A DNA stretch of 64,000 bases. It comes from Halichondria panicea. Its lineage: Eukaryota > Porifera > Demospongiae > Suberitida > Halichondriidae. Under the pieces are notes generated by a model. It made no database searches. It was not told the DNA's origin and was given only the letters and a program-made list of their open reading frames with translations. Positions within the stretch are counted from its first letter, which is position 1. The number at the start of each line of letters is the position of its first letter. A program made the position numbers and the translations under genes. The DNA lies in NCBI RefSeq assembly GCF_963675165.1, contig NC_087378.1, positions 5,885,205 to 5,949,204 of the forward strand, in the 5' to 3' direction. Of the stretch, positions 30,801-40,874 are shown in pieces.

Positions 30801-32340
30801 TCCTAAAAAAATTTGGGGGTGTGGCTGCACTTGTATGCATTCCGGATTTTCAATTAAAGGTAATTACACTGTAACACCACCCTCAAAGGTCACATGACCT
30901 ACACATTTGTTCAGCATGTAGCTTCTTTATGAGACTACATTCCTACAAAATTTCATTGATTCATATGAAACTATCTCAAAGATATGATCACTTGTACAAA
31001 AAAGTCCTTAACGATCACAGGGACAGTCCTTAACTACATTGAGCAGTCATTTATCATCCTACAAATGCAGTTTCTGTATGCAAATGTACACATATTTATA
31101 GTTTCCATGGCAGGTTCTGCATGATTTATCAACACAACAACGTCATGAATGTGCTAAATCCCCAATCCCCACATGCATTACACCAACATTTCAATAGTGC
31201 TGTTATATAATTATTTCCAAACCCCGATATTTCGTTTGACTGTGCTCTCTATATCCCAGCTCTCCTTCCCCGGTTTCTAAAGGCATGTGCCAGTGACGAG
31301 TGGTTCTCCATGGCTGTCCACATCCTCTCTCATCACTCCTTTCTGCAACTACACACTCTGGATAAATTGAGCATCCTCCTGCAAAGACTCTCCAAAGTCA
31401 AGTAAGTAGCCTCTACACAGGCTCTCCTTTTTCTTTCGTCAATAAGCTGTATTAGTCGTTCAATGAGATAAAATACGGTATTAATTGGAAGAATAAAGAA
31501 AGAAATAGACGTAGAGTTAGGAAAAAGGAGAGCCTGTATCGGGAAGTCGCGGAGGGTAAAAGGGTGGTAGAAGGGTGAAAATGAGCCTGGGCATGCAATG
31601 CTAGAGATGTTAGACTGCCCACGTACATGTAGAGACTAATAAAACTTTGCTAGATCTACTAGTCTAGATTGTGTGTTCAGACTATCACCACCTATCTTTC
31701 TTGTGTCTTTCTAAATGCTAGATCTAAACTAATGGATCTAGACTAAAATAGCTTAGTCATCATTATCATCTAGCAGGTAGCTACTGCCACCAGAGCTGGC
31801 CACGCTGGTTCCCTGATCTGACTTGCAGCACAGCTTGCATGGTGGTTGTCTCAGTACAGTCTGAATGCGTGGGAGAATACCTTATGTCACGATTGTGGGC
31901 TACATATCGCCCACGTTCATAAAAATCCTTGTGGATCACGCGATTTCCCAAACCAGGCCTTACTTTTCTTAACTGTACGCCCATTTATTTCTTTGCTGCC
32001 TCATTTTATCTATTCTTTGTTTGCTACCTATCAACAGCACAAAAAAATAAGGCCTGGGAACGAGGCTAAAGAAGAACAACATTGACTCTTAAAATGGCCA
32101 AAATGCATGTTGAATCAATTGATCACTCTACTATAATTACACCAATGTCCACCTTGTAATTATTTTTATCATTGCTTGTTTATTTCTTACAACAGGAACT
32201 ACAAACGGTATTTTGAAGGATCCAAGATGCCAGCACTATTGAAAAAGATTCTGGCTACTGATGGATTGCAAGCACAAGCTCCATTCTTAGCTCTGAACTT
32301 ACAATCAACTCTCATGAACCTAACAGTATACAGTCTTTAG
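24814..32340 (+). CDS. CCDC138: CCDC138, coiled-coil centrosomal-type protein
   Basis: Eleven exons: 24814-24930, 25828-25968, 26230-26349, 26523-26651, 26938-27189, 29406-29462, 29576-29654, 29761-29819, 30014-30125, 31260-31401, 32196-32340. They join in frame to 450 residues, shorter than human CCDC138 because the acidic N-terminal extension is missing. Residues about 27-170 are coiled coil (ERETALREREERMNELEG, LKSSFETIRTANKNMKQQM). The C-terminal half is alpha-helical and repeat-like: TTTLRRITEQLYQQ, SLLPRFLKACASDEWF, LDKLSILLQRLSKVK and FLALNLQSTLMNL match the human protein in order. Function in the family is poorly defined and is centrosome/cilium-associated in annotations. Introns hold a nested gene and four or more mobile repeats. 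An AATAAA lies at 32478. Confidence 0.93.
24957..25163. repeat. CCGTATAGCG-related fold-back (GTGGTTGAGCAAT subfamily)
   Basis: ACCGTACAGCGAGTAATTTC at the left; the inside carries ATTCGTGGTTGAGCAAT and GTGGTTGCTGC. The same subfamily is at 32778-33000. In CCDC138 intron 1. Confidence 0.7.
25444..25765. repeat. Element with ATTATATTTGGCGAATGAG ends
   Basis: TATTATATTTGGCGAATGAG at 25444 pairs with CTCATTCGCCAAATATAATA at 25743. The interior holds a 107-bp internally deleted copy (25465-25571) of the ~620 bp element at 10392-11008. Confidence 0.6.
27302..28120 (-). CDS. Sulfotransferase-like P-loop protein, nested in CCDC138 intron 5
   Basis: Intronless, 272 residues from the start chosen at 28120 (MTRTVILWTAPRSVSTA); an upstream in-frame Met at 28195 would add 25 residues with no family similarity. 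TAPRSVSTAVYRSI fits the 5'-phosphosulfate-binding P-loop of sulfotransferases. HTFLIRDPTKVIYSQFKLY fits the 3'-phosphate-binding strand-helix. The set is typical of the broad 'sulfotransferase family / branched-chain aminotransferase-like' cytosolic group, whose substrates are mostly unknown. It lies on the opposite strand wholly within CCDC138 intron 27190-29405. Lack of introns in an intron-rich neighbourhood suggests a retrocopy or transferred gene, but the frame is intact. Confidence 0.8.
   Translation of the reverse strand: MTRTVILWTAPRSVSTAVYRSITTLKNTTVKGCLEWFISPYYFAPNPPAALLEWPYQREPDFLFCEPSYSVVCQKILQDYPGVDVLFAKEMAKHLPPKDSEQFPQLLQQLSDPKVTHTFLIRDPTKVIYSQFKLYKKGVAIEKVKGLLELYALYEYLTETLGKNAIVFSTDDILADPDQMMRLYCEAIDIPFEPHMIAWEEGKLDTRMPVKEWESYFDSFQESTGFIKSPSMDEKPIPIHELPTDMVEYIDTCNPRYEKLLDKCNRPCKPTH
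28196..29405. other. Rest of CCDC138 intron 5, repeat-containing
   Basis: 28590-28780 resembles the interior of the element at 19669-20464 (CATATTCATCACTCTGATCAG and AATGGAGCTGAAGTGTC words). A minus-strand ORF near 29044-29160 has a helical look (LAQEQKTLRESGIPKIKSS) but no matching exon context. No gene supported. Confidence 0.5.
30218..30437. repeat. CCGTATAGCG-family fold-back
   Basis: TACCGTATAGCGTGTAATTTT at the left pairs with AAAATTACCCGCTATACGGTA at the right, about 220 bp, in CCDC138 intron 9. Confidence 0.9.
30487..31000. mobile_element. MITE with ~160-bp terminal inverted repeats
   Basis: 30487-30648 is nearly identical to the inverted complement of 30836-31000, from AAGTGATCATATCTTTGAGA outermost to TTGAAAATCCGGAAT innermost. 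Only a handful of mismatches over about 160 bp. The 190-bp centre is non-coding. CCDC138 intron 9. Confidence 0.9.
31403..32040. mobile_element. Non-autonomous ~620 bp element, copy B
   Basis: Inverted relative to copy A at 10392-11008. Starts at AGCCTCTACACAGGCTCTCC and runs to CTTTGTTTGCTACCTATC. Begins a few bases inside the donor of CCDC138 intron 10. Confidence 0.75.
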
Positions 32341-32777
32341 TATAGCTAAGTTATAAGAAGACAGTAAGTGGTGTCCCTTGCAATTATTAAATGGTGTTTT
32401 ACAATGTAGATCTATAAAAAACTGCTTTGTTTAATATTTGCTCTGAGATCAAAGGAAATGCAAGCTAGTCTAGTGCCAATAAATTATAGCATTTTATAAT
32501 TATTGTGCTGTGTAAGTTCCAATTATTATATGGCATAATTATCACACTAGACTGTGGGAAGTTATAGTGTCCTTTGGATACCACCCAAAACATTGCTTTT
32601 ATGTAGGGACACTCATCTCTCTCAACTATCATTGTGGCCTTGAAAAGTGTTCATACACTCCTGGTGGTCTGAGGAATACCTTCAAGGCAACTATTTAAGT
32701 AGGTTAATAATTATTTTAATGCATGGCGATGATAATAACTAAGAATTATGTGCAGATAATTTTGTTTCGACTCCTGA

Positions 32778-33000
32778 CCGTATATATAGCAGGTAATTTT
32801 CGGGGGGCAAAACAGTCGTGGTTGAGCAATATTAATTTACATTCGTGGATACTATTTTCGTGGTTGCTGCATGCTTAATTGCACTGCAGAGGCAATTAAG
32901 GTCGCTTCATTCGTGGGTAAAATATTCATGGTCACAGCTTCAACCACAACCACAAAAACCACGAATACTTTGCCCCACGAAAATTACATGCTATACAGTA
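32778..33000. repeat. CCGTATAGCG-related fold-back (GTGGTTGAGCAAT subfamily)
   Basis: ACCGTATATATAGCAGGTAAT at the left and CACGAAAATTACATGCTATAC at the right, with GTCGTGGTTGAGCAATATT inside as at 24957-25163. Confidence 0.75.
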
Positions 33001-33019
33001 TTTAATTATAGGTAAAGAT

Positions 33020-34320
33020 CATTAACTTGGCTATAGACCCATATAGATTAGAACGGATCATAGTTTACTACAGTTTTCCAGGTGGTGTTAAGCATCCCTT
33101 TGATCTCATCCGCGTTTCGCTTTTTAAAACCAGAGAAGGGGGGACACAATTAACCTTAGGCACTAATTATGACCTTTTCTTTGAACGATCTTTTAAGGAT
33201 TTATCCTTTTTCCGTATGTTGGACACGCCACTCATGTGGCATTCCTTGGCAAATGGGCATGTCCTTACAGGAGGTTAAACGTGCGTGTGAACAAATTGGC
33301 AGCAAAACTCATTTGATATGCCTAGATACATGTAGATATGTCTTGGGCTATTATCGGACTGCTTTGCCGGGAGAAGTGGCGGAGTGTGTTAAAGACAACG
33401 CACAGGCTTTTGCTACTTCTTACATTCCAATCGGTACATCAAAAAAATGCTTCTTTTTGTAGATTTCAGCAGCTTAATTCAAGTACGACAATTAATGGAC
33501 TGGATGTAGTGCTGCACGCGCAGGCTACATAGGCACGCATATGTCTCATAAACATTTTCTAGTAACCTCTGTCCATCGTATATGGGCTGGTTTGGTTGAT
33601 GAGAACAGTTGTGAGTTACCGTATAGCGCGAAAATTTCGTGGATTGGCCTCTAAAAGCATTTCGTTGCACAATGTTCGCGGAATGACTGCTTACCGGAAG
33701 CCACGCCTTTAAATCTTTGCACGTTATACCAGATAAAAACCAATTTTCGTGGATTTAATTTTCGTGTAGGATCCGCGAAAATGTCGCGCTATACGGTATA
33801 TATATATATAAAACACACATGGTAGTTTAACTGAAGATAGCCGACAAAAAGGACCAAATGGCCATATTATAGTCGCTGCTATGTCTTATGATGGTGTGTA
33901 CAATTTCGAATAGTGGAAAAGTAGCTTTGAGAACATTGGCAGTGCACACATTATTTGGAAGATCGGTACATATCGAGCCTGGGCTATCATTGGAAGCAAA
34001 CCATAAATTTTACTTGTCTAGTTCTATTAATGAAATTGTAGACGTTTTTAAGAAGAAAGACATCATTATTTCAGATTTCTAGGGGGGGGGGGAGAGAATT
34101 TTGGCTGGGGGTGGGAAATCCCTGGGCGCCCCCCCCCCCCTCTGTATGAAACCCTGACCAATACACCAACCTCTATACTATACCACTATCATTTATTAAC
34201 GTTATCAGCATTGCCTAAGCAGGAAGGGAGCTGCATCTGGTTCTGTTCCAGAGGTTCTAGCCAATACATATAGCTGCTATCAGTGCTAGTGTGCCTGTTT
34301 CAGTGCTAAACTCCCTACCA
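33020..34320 (+). pseudogene. Decayed ILEI/FAM3-domain gene fragment
   Basis: On the strand opposite the intact multi-ILEI gene, scattered translations match its repeat. EVKRACEQIGSKTHL and QAFATSYIPIGTS (33275-33450) correspond to AKRACESIGSRLIRQ and QALYYLPV. ENIGSAHIIW plus YRAWAIIGSKP (33930-34005) and AGREGAASGSVPEVLA (about 34217-34265) correspond to LESIGSAMIRN, DAWAIIGRKG and GATLGSVPE. Frames shift and stops interrupt, and a CCGTATAGCG fold-back (33617-33800) is inserted in it. No intact reading frame remains. Confidence 0.7.
33617..33800. repeat. CCGTATAGCG-family fold-back
   Basis: TACCGTATAGCGCGAAAATTT at the left pairs with AAAATGTCGCGCTATACGGTA at the right. Inserted in the ILEI pseudogene. 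The inner words CTCTAAAAGCATTTCGTTGCA and GGAAGCCACGCCTTTAAATC also occur in 523-766 and 9970-10391. Confidence 0.9.
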
Positions 34321-34654
34321 TGCATCCAAGGCTGTGACAATTCTATATCTACCCTCTTTCCTGTCGGGCTGGGGTGAGTGAGTGATTGTGTATGCTTGAA
34401 GCACACAAATTACACTTAAGATAATCATTCCTCAAAAAATGTTCCAGGGGAAAACCCCCAGACCCTCCTCAATTAAACGTTTCCCCCTCCCAGCTAAAAA
34501 TCCTGTATGAAACCCTGTTGCATGGTATGTATAATTATATATCATTTCAATTGGCACCAACAAAATTTAAATCTGGATCTAGTCTTGCAGAAATGTAGCT
34601 AAGCTTAATCGTAGTACAATTCAGCCCCACTTAGGGAAGTTTCAATATTGCAGC

Positions 34655-37600
34655 CTAACAGTTTAGGTAAAGTGCGCGATCACATGAATTACCGCGGTCA
34701 GTTGTTTCTGATGAGAAACGCCTTGGAGCGTGATATCCAATAGATGCAGTATACAGATCATGAGTTTCCAGAACAGAGCGTTTCGCAGCCCCCTTCCTCC
34801 CTATGATGGCCCAGGCATCTCTGTGCCTCACATTTCTTATCAGAGAACTTCCAATACCTTCAAGAGCAATCTTGGCATATTCGCTTAGCTGATGGCTGGC
34901 TTCATCAAAAACTGTTCCTATCACTATCTGGCCTTCTGTCACAGCACTGAGAAAGGTCACTAAACTCTCAGAACCATTTAATGATCCATACGTATCAAAC
35001 GTTTGAACTTTATCAATTGAGCATGCGTCTTCGTTAACAATAGCCAGAGTAATTCCTCGAGTTAAGGGTCCACTAGATGGGTGTATTTGACTACCCACTG
35101 ACAAATAAGATGAAACACCACCAAGCTCGCATTCATAGTCACGAGCACCGCTAACAAAACCAGATGTTGTAACAGATATTCTGCAAGAGTCGTTAGTGTT
35201 GGTATCGATTGGAAGGTAGTATAGTGCTTGTGCATTTGCACAGTTGCTAGCTGACTCAGGAACAGTGCCTATCGAAGCACCTTTGCGCCCAACAATAGCC
35301 CAGGAGCCTCCAACTTCAACTTGTCTTATATGTCGACTACCAATACTCTCACATGCATGCTTTGCATCTTCCGAGAGGTGAGCAATGGCGTCTCCCTTTA
35401 TCGCCATGGCAACAATGCGACCATCGGGAAGGGAGGTGATAAAGTTCACTAAGTTTTCAGAATCAGAGGTATCTGTTTGTGTCTTGAAGTTTCTGCTCTC
35501 TAAAATCTGACCTGACTTTTCATCCAATAAAATCACGTTTAGTCCCGTAGTACTGCTGCCACCATTTGCGATCTGGCCTCGAGAGAGTATCTTTGCGTAA
35601 TTACCATGTGTGGTTCCTGCAGATTGTACCATAATGGGCAGTCCAAATCTGAAAAATGGAGTTTGATATGCATGATATCCGATGGATGCCGAGTTTTTAT
35701 CATATATCTCAGGAACAGAGCCCAGTGTAGCTCCCTTCCTCCCAATGATGGCCCAGGCATCTCTGTATTTCACATTTCGTATCATTGCACTTCCAATGCT
35801 TTCAAGAGCAATTTCGGCATTTCTTTCCAGATTATTAGCGCCTTCATCATAAATAGTTGCTACAACTAGCTGGCCTTCTATCACTGCATTAAGGAAAGAC
35901 ACTAACTCCTGAGATGCAGTCTCTGAATCGTGAGTATCAAATGTGTAAACTTGGTCAATAGTACAGGAATCTGTGCTAACAATAGCCAAAGTAATTCCCC
36001 GAGATGTAGACTTATTGAATGGATGTACTTGATCGCCTACCGATAAATATGACGAAACACCGCCTTTATAACATTTATTATCACCATAAACAAAACTGGA
36101 CGTTGTAACAGATATTGAGCACAATTCATCAGCACTGAATTTAGTTACGGGAAGATAGTAGAGTGCTTGTGTATCGGCACAGTTGCTAGCAGACTCGGGA
36201 ACAGTGCCTATCGAAGCACCTTTGCGTCCAACAATAGCCCAAGAGCCTCCAACTTCAACTTGTCTTATGAGTCGACTACCGATACTCTCACACGCACGCT
36301 TTGCATCTTCCGATAGATTAGCAAAGGTGTCCACTAAATTGGAAGCAATAGCTACAATGCGACCTTTGGGTACAGCATTAATGAAATCAGCAAAATCGTT
36401 AAATGGAGATGACGCTAAAGCTTCGAAGTGTGTCTTGAATAGCCTGTTGTCCAACACTTCACCAGATTTTTCATGTACAGTCACAACATAAAGTCCGCTG
36501 GTGTTGGTTATATCAGGGTGAAGTTCTATTTCAGCATCGTCAATCATTATTTTCGCATGGTTATTGAACCTGATTCCAGTTGACTGCACGAAGATAGGTA
36601 CTCCAACTTCACGGTAAGGCTGCAGCTTCACTTGAGTTGATAGTTCCACCGTTGATGTACTGCTAATCTTCTCAATTGCTTTTCCTGGCTGGAAACCTTT
36701 TACACCAATCATTGCCCAAGTGCCACCATTGTTATAGAGGTCCTGTATTAGTGAAGAGCCAAGAGTGGCGATAGCTCGCTCTGTACGTAATGTAAGATAA
36801 ATTGCTTGTCCACAAGTAGTCATTGCAACTATAGAACCAGGTCTTATGTTTTCAATCCTTCTAGCTAGCTCTAGTTCTCGCTTATAATCTGTATCAATAT
36901 CGTAATTCTCTTGAAGAACAATTTCACCGGAATCTTCATGAAGGACAGCCACGTTCATTCCACATCTGCGACCACCAAAGAATTCTTTCCAATCTTTGCT
37001 CATTGAAAACCTATTGCCAAACTGATGTCCTGCTCCCAGAACATCCAACTGCACTATGTCATTCACAATAGGCTTCACACACTCTGTATAGGAAAAAAAA
37101 GTATAATGATTAAGCAACAGATTGTGACTATGTGTATGCAGATATATTTTCCATTCGGAGTGTACCTTCAACTGACGAGCTCTCGTTGACAGCTATGTAA
37201 GCAGCTTTGAATCCCACAGAGCTAGTTGTGGCATCAGTGTGTAAATAAAGTTCAAGATAACTGGAATTTGATACATATCCACACATGATCTCTCCATAAT
37301 CACCTACAATGAAAGAAGCATCACGATCTAGTTGCAAACAATTTGTATCACAAGCATGTTATGTAATTATAGACCTATTAATTCACACTTCATGCTAGGG
37401 TCACTGTACGAATTAGCTTACCGGTCAAACGTGTGATGGAGGAACCAGATTTGATAGTCAGAAAGTCATAGTCTTCTTCCAGTTTTATAAACTCAAATGT
37501 AAGTTCAATATATTGTCCCTTATTTGCAACGATTGTCCACTTGCACTCGAGACTGTTTGGGTACATGCTCGGAAAGTTTGTTGACTGTAGAGAAGCTGAT

Positions 37601-39038
37601 GATAATCCAGCCTTTAGTATGACTTTTCCGTCTGCACAGTTGTTAAAAACATGTATAAAACATGCAGCTATAATTATTATACAGTGGTATTAATAAACAA
37701 AACTATTAATTAACTTACCGAAAGTAGCTAGTCGGTTTGGAGAAGTTGCCTCAGAATCCGATGTAAAGTTGATCAAACCTACAGATGAAATGTCAATGAG
37801 CTTCTGTCTTAGAGTCAATGGGTCAATCAACGGAGAACGAGAAAGGTGAACAGCAGCTATGCCACAAACTAATGCAGCAGCAAGGCTGGTACCACTGGCG
37901 CCATCTACTGTGCATGTTGGACAAGTGTGTGCAGCTCCTGTTATACTTTCTCCTGGAGCAAAGATATCAACACAAGCTCCATAGTTAGAGTCTCGAGTTA
38001 TCTTGTTATTTTGGTCAATAGCACCAACAGTGAGAACTCCAGGATTTCGTGCCGGTGAATGGTCACAAGCATCTCTGTGTTTTACCGAGTTTCCAGCAGG
38101 TGTGACCACCAAAATATTTCTCTCCTTCAATATCATTTCAATAGACGAGTCTACTGAAACATGCGCGCTACCACTTAGGGACATTATGATGACAGCTGGC
38201 CTTCTGCTATTAGAAGCCTCACTTGCCACAAAGTTAAGTCCATCAAGAACAATACTCCAAGGTGCAGTTCTGTCACACCCAAGCACTCGAACACTGAAAA
38301 GATTTACAGTCTTTGCGACACCGTATGTCTTTCCACCGATCAAACTTGCCACTAAAGTTCCGTGCCCATTGCAGTCTCTTCCCCTTTGTGGCTTGTAATC
38401 AGGTGTTTTCAGTACGGTGTACTGGTACTCATCCACCGGATCGTAACCAGAATACTTGGCTCGATTCTCAAATTCTGAATGTTCAAATTGAATTCCTGTG
38501 TCCAGAACATACACATCAACAGTTGCCTCCTCATATCGATCAACAGGCACGTTCAGATGATCCAAAAACCAGTTAGGATCTGTTTTTTCATTTTCATTTC
38601 CAGAACTTTGCGATCCATATGCCATGTCCTCTTCTTCAATGTGGTCAACTTCAGGAAAATCACGAACCTGCATGAAATTATTGCATGCATGCAGTACATA
38701 GCATGCACATTTTACTTTAGCTTCAGATATAGCTTTAGATTTAGCGTGACCCTATATAGATTTATTACGGTACCTTTCTAAGGGTATCTCTTGGAATCTT
38801 CACAGTTATAGTCTTCTCGATAAACTCAGTGTAGCGTTGTATCTGTGCCTCGTCTGTAAGATTCTTTATCTTTGTGATCACTTCTTCTAGCTTGGATTCA
38901 GATGAGCCTTTTTTTTAAGACAATGATGAAACTACCAGTTTTTGCCAATCCATAGGGAGCTCGAATTAATGGTTGCCGACTCCATGCTGTGGCTATGATG
39001 ACTACACAGAAGAGAATACTGGAAAGGAAGCCAGCCAT
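34655..39038 (-). CDS. Secreted subtilisin-like protease with CUB and five ILEI/FAM3-type domains
   Basis: Five exons: 39038-38774, 38667-37719, 37631-37422, 37303-37166, 37083-34655; about 1,329 residues. Signal peptide (MAGFLSSILFCVVIIATAW), then an I9-type propeptide (GSFIIVLKK ... EKTITVKIPRDTL). The S8 catalytic domain has Asp in VDVYVLDTGIQ, His in DCNGHGTLVASLIGG, the oxyanion Asn in VVTPAGNS and Ser in DGASGTSLAAALV, so it should be active. A CUB domain spans exons 3-4 (LQSTNFPSMYPNSLECKW). The last exon holds five ILEI/PANDER-like domains, each ending in GGSWAIVGRKG or DAWAIIGRKG (domain 1 has GTWAMIGVKG). Domains 2-3 and 4-5 look like a duplicated pair. Exon 1 has one extra base in an A-run (38911-38918), putting its halves in different frames. 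Confidence 0.88.
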
Positions 39039-40874
39039 TGATTGAAAGGACTTGAATAGCAGCAGTAGATCTACTGCTAAAAATATAAATCTTGTCTATT
39101 TTATACACTCACACTATGATTTCATCACCTCTTCCGGTGACTACGACTAGCTTCCACTAACCTCTGAGAAATTTGTCTGCCTACTCATAGTATTTTAGGC
39201 TGATATAGCTGAGCATACAGAATTCACTGGAATTTAGAAACCACGTCCCCATGCATTACTTCCATTTCTTGAAATATCCCTATAGAAGATATATGTGCAG
39301 ACACAACATAAATCAAATCACTACCTATACACAGACTTTCAATAGGCACGTATTTCTTGGAAACACATGAGCTGCAACATTTTTGTGACCCCTGGAAGAC
39401 TTATGAATCATCATGGCTACTCCACATCATCACACGCTTGTTACTATGGACACCATGCATCTATACATACCATATGGCGGTATTATTTCATTGGAACAGC
39501 TGCTACATTTGGAGTGCTTCCGCATCCATGCCCATACACCACTAATAAGATCAGTATTATTTCGTTGGAACACCTGCTACATCTGGAGTGCTACCGTATC
39601 CATGCCCATGCACCACGTCTAAATGTCTGCCCATGCATGCATTGACAACTGCACCTTCTTTAATGTGGTTGTTGATATGGTAGGTGCAGTTAATTACTTT
39701 CATTGGAACACCTGGATGAATGAAGTACTACACATTTACACAGTGCTAACCGCATGCCCACGCACCACGTCTCATTTCTGCCCATTGACAGCTGCACCTT
39801 CTTAGTTTTGTTGATTGGTATGACCTGCACAGACAGGAGACTACCTTAAGGTGACATATTTTTGCGTGTATTAATTTCTGCTATTTCTGCGAATGAGAGT
39901 AAATCGCAAAAATTAGTACTCGCAAATAATTGGCCGCCCTCGTATCCAGATCGACATTTCGCAAAAAATTATATCGCAAATGTACAAAACTGTAAAAACA
40001 CAAACAAATCTACCTGTGAAAATATATCACCTTAAGGTATAAAACTCCTACATGGACGGCATAAATCAGGTAAGTTAGCCCACAATCCCACCCCCTTCCC
40101 CCTGGGCCATGCATGATTACTGCGGTTGTTGATTATGGAACGCCACCTGGGTCAAAAATAGAGTATCAGCATCAAGGACCAGACTGTCAGCAATCAGTGA
40201 TTCCAGGAAATCGATGTACTAGCAATCAGTGATTCGAGGAAATTGATGTACTATATGGTAGGTGCAGTTAATTACTTCCATTGGAACACCTGGATGAAGT
40301 AATACATATTTACAGTGATAACCGCATGCCCATGCACCACGTCTCATTTCTGCCCATTGACAGCTGCACCTTCTTTAATGTATAGTTTTGTTGATATGGT
40401 ATAACCTGCACAGACAGGAGACTACATGAACTCCTACATGGATGGCATAAATCAGGTAAGTTAGCCCACAATCCCACCCCTTCCCCCCGGGCCATATATG
40501 ATTACTGCGGTACGTTGTCTCACACTGTTTAATTGGGAACACCTGGATGAACTTAGCACTAAAAACACAGTCAGTGCTATTTAGAAACCACATGCATGTC
40601 CCACGTCTGCCCAAGACATTAATTTGATAAGCCAACTATACTAGTACTATGTGACAGTGTATATATTGTTGTTTAGTTATAGCCAGTATAGTATGGTCAA
40701 TACTCGTCTCATAGCTATATCTCAGATAATCCACCATGCAGGGATGTGCAAATAATTATGTATAGGGTTACTTCCTTTACTGTTTAAGAATAATTATGCG
40801 TCATAATTTATATCAGCAACAATACATCAGCAACACGTACAATATGTTCGTTGATATCTATCATAACAATACAG
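39039..40874. other. Intergenic region of local duplications
   Basis: Short direct repeats at 39470-39620 (TTATTTCATTGGAACAGCTG / TTATTTCGTTGGAACACCTG). A segment at about 39690-39840 recurs at about 40263-40440 (GGAACACCTGGATGAA, GCACCACGTCTCATTTCTGC, CTGCACAGACAGGAGACTAC). ATCAGGTAAGTTAGCCCACA recurs at 40066 and 40450. A fold-back of the CCTTAAGGTGACATAT family occupies 39840-40038. No gene seen. Confidence 0.7.
39840..40038. repeat. Fold-back element ending CCTTAAGGTGACATAT, copy 2
   Basis: TACCTTAAGGTGACATATTTT at the left pairs with AATATATCACCTTAAGGTA at the right. Related to 17831-18058. Confidence 0.8.
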
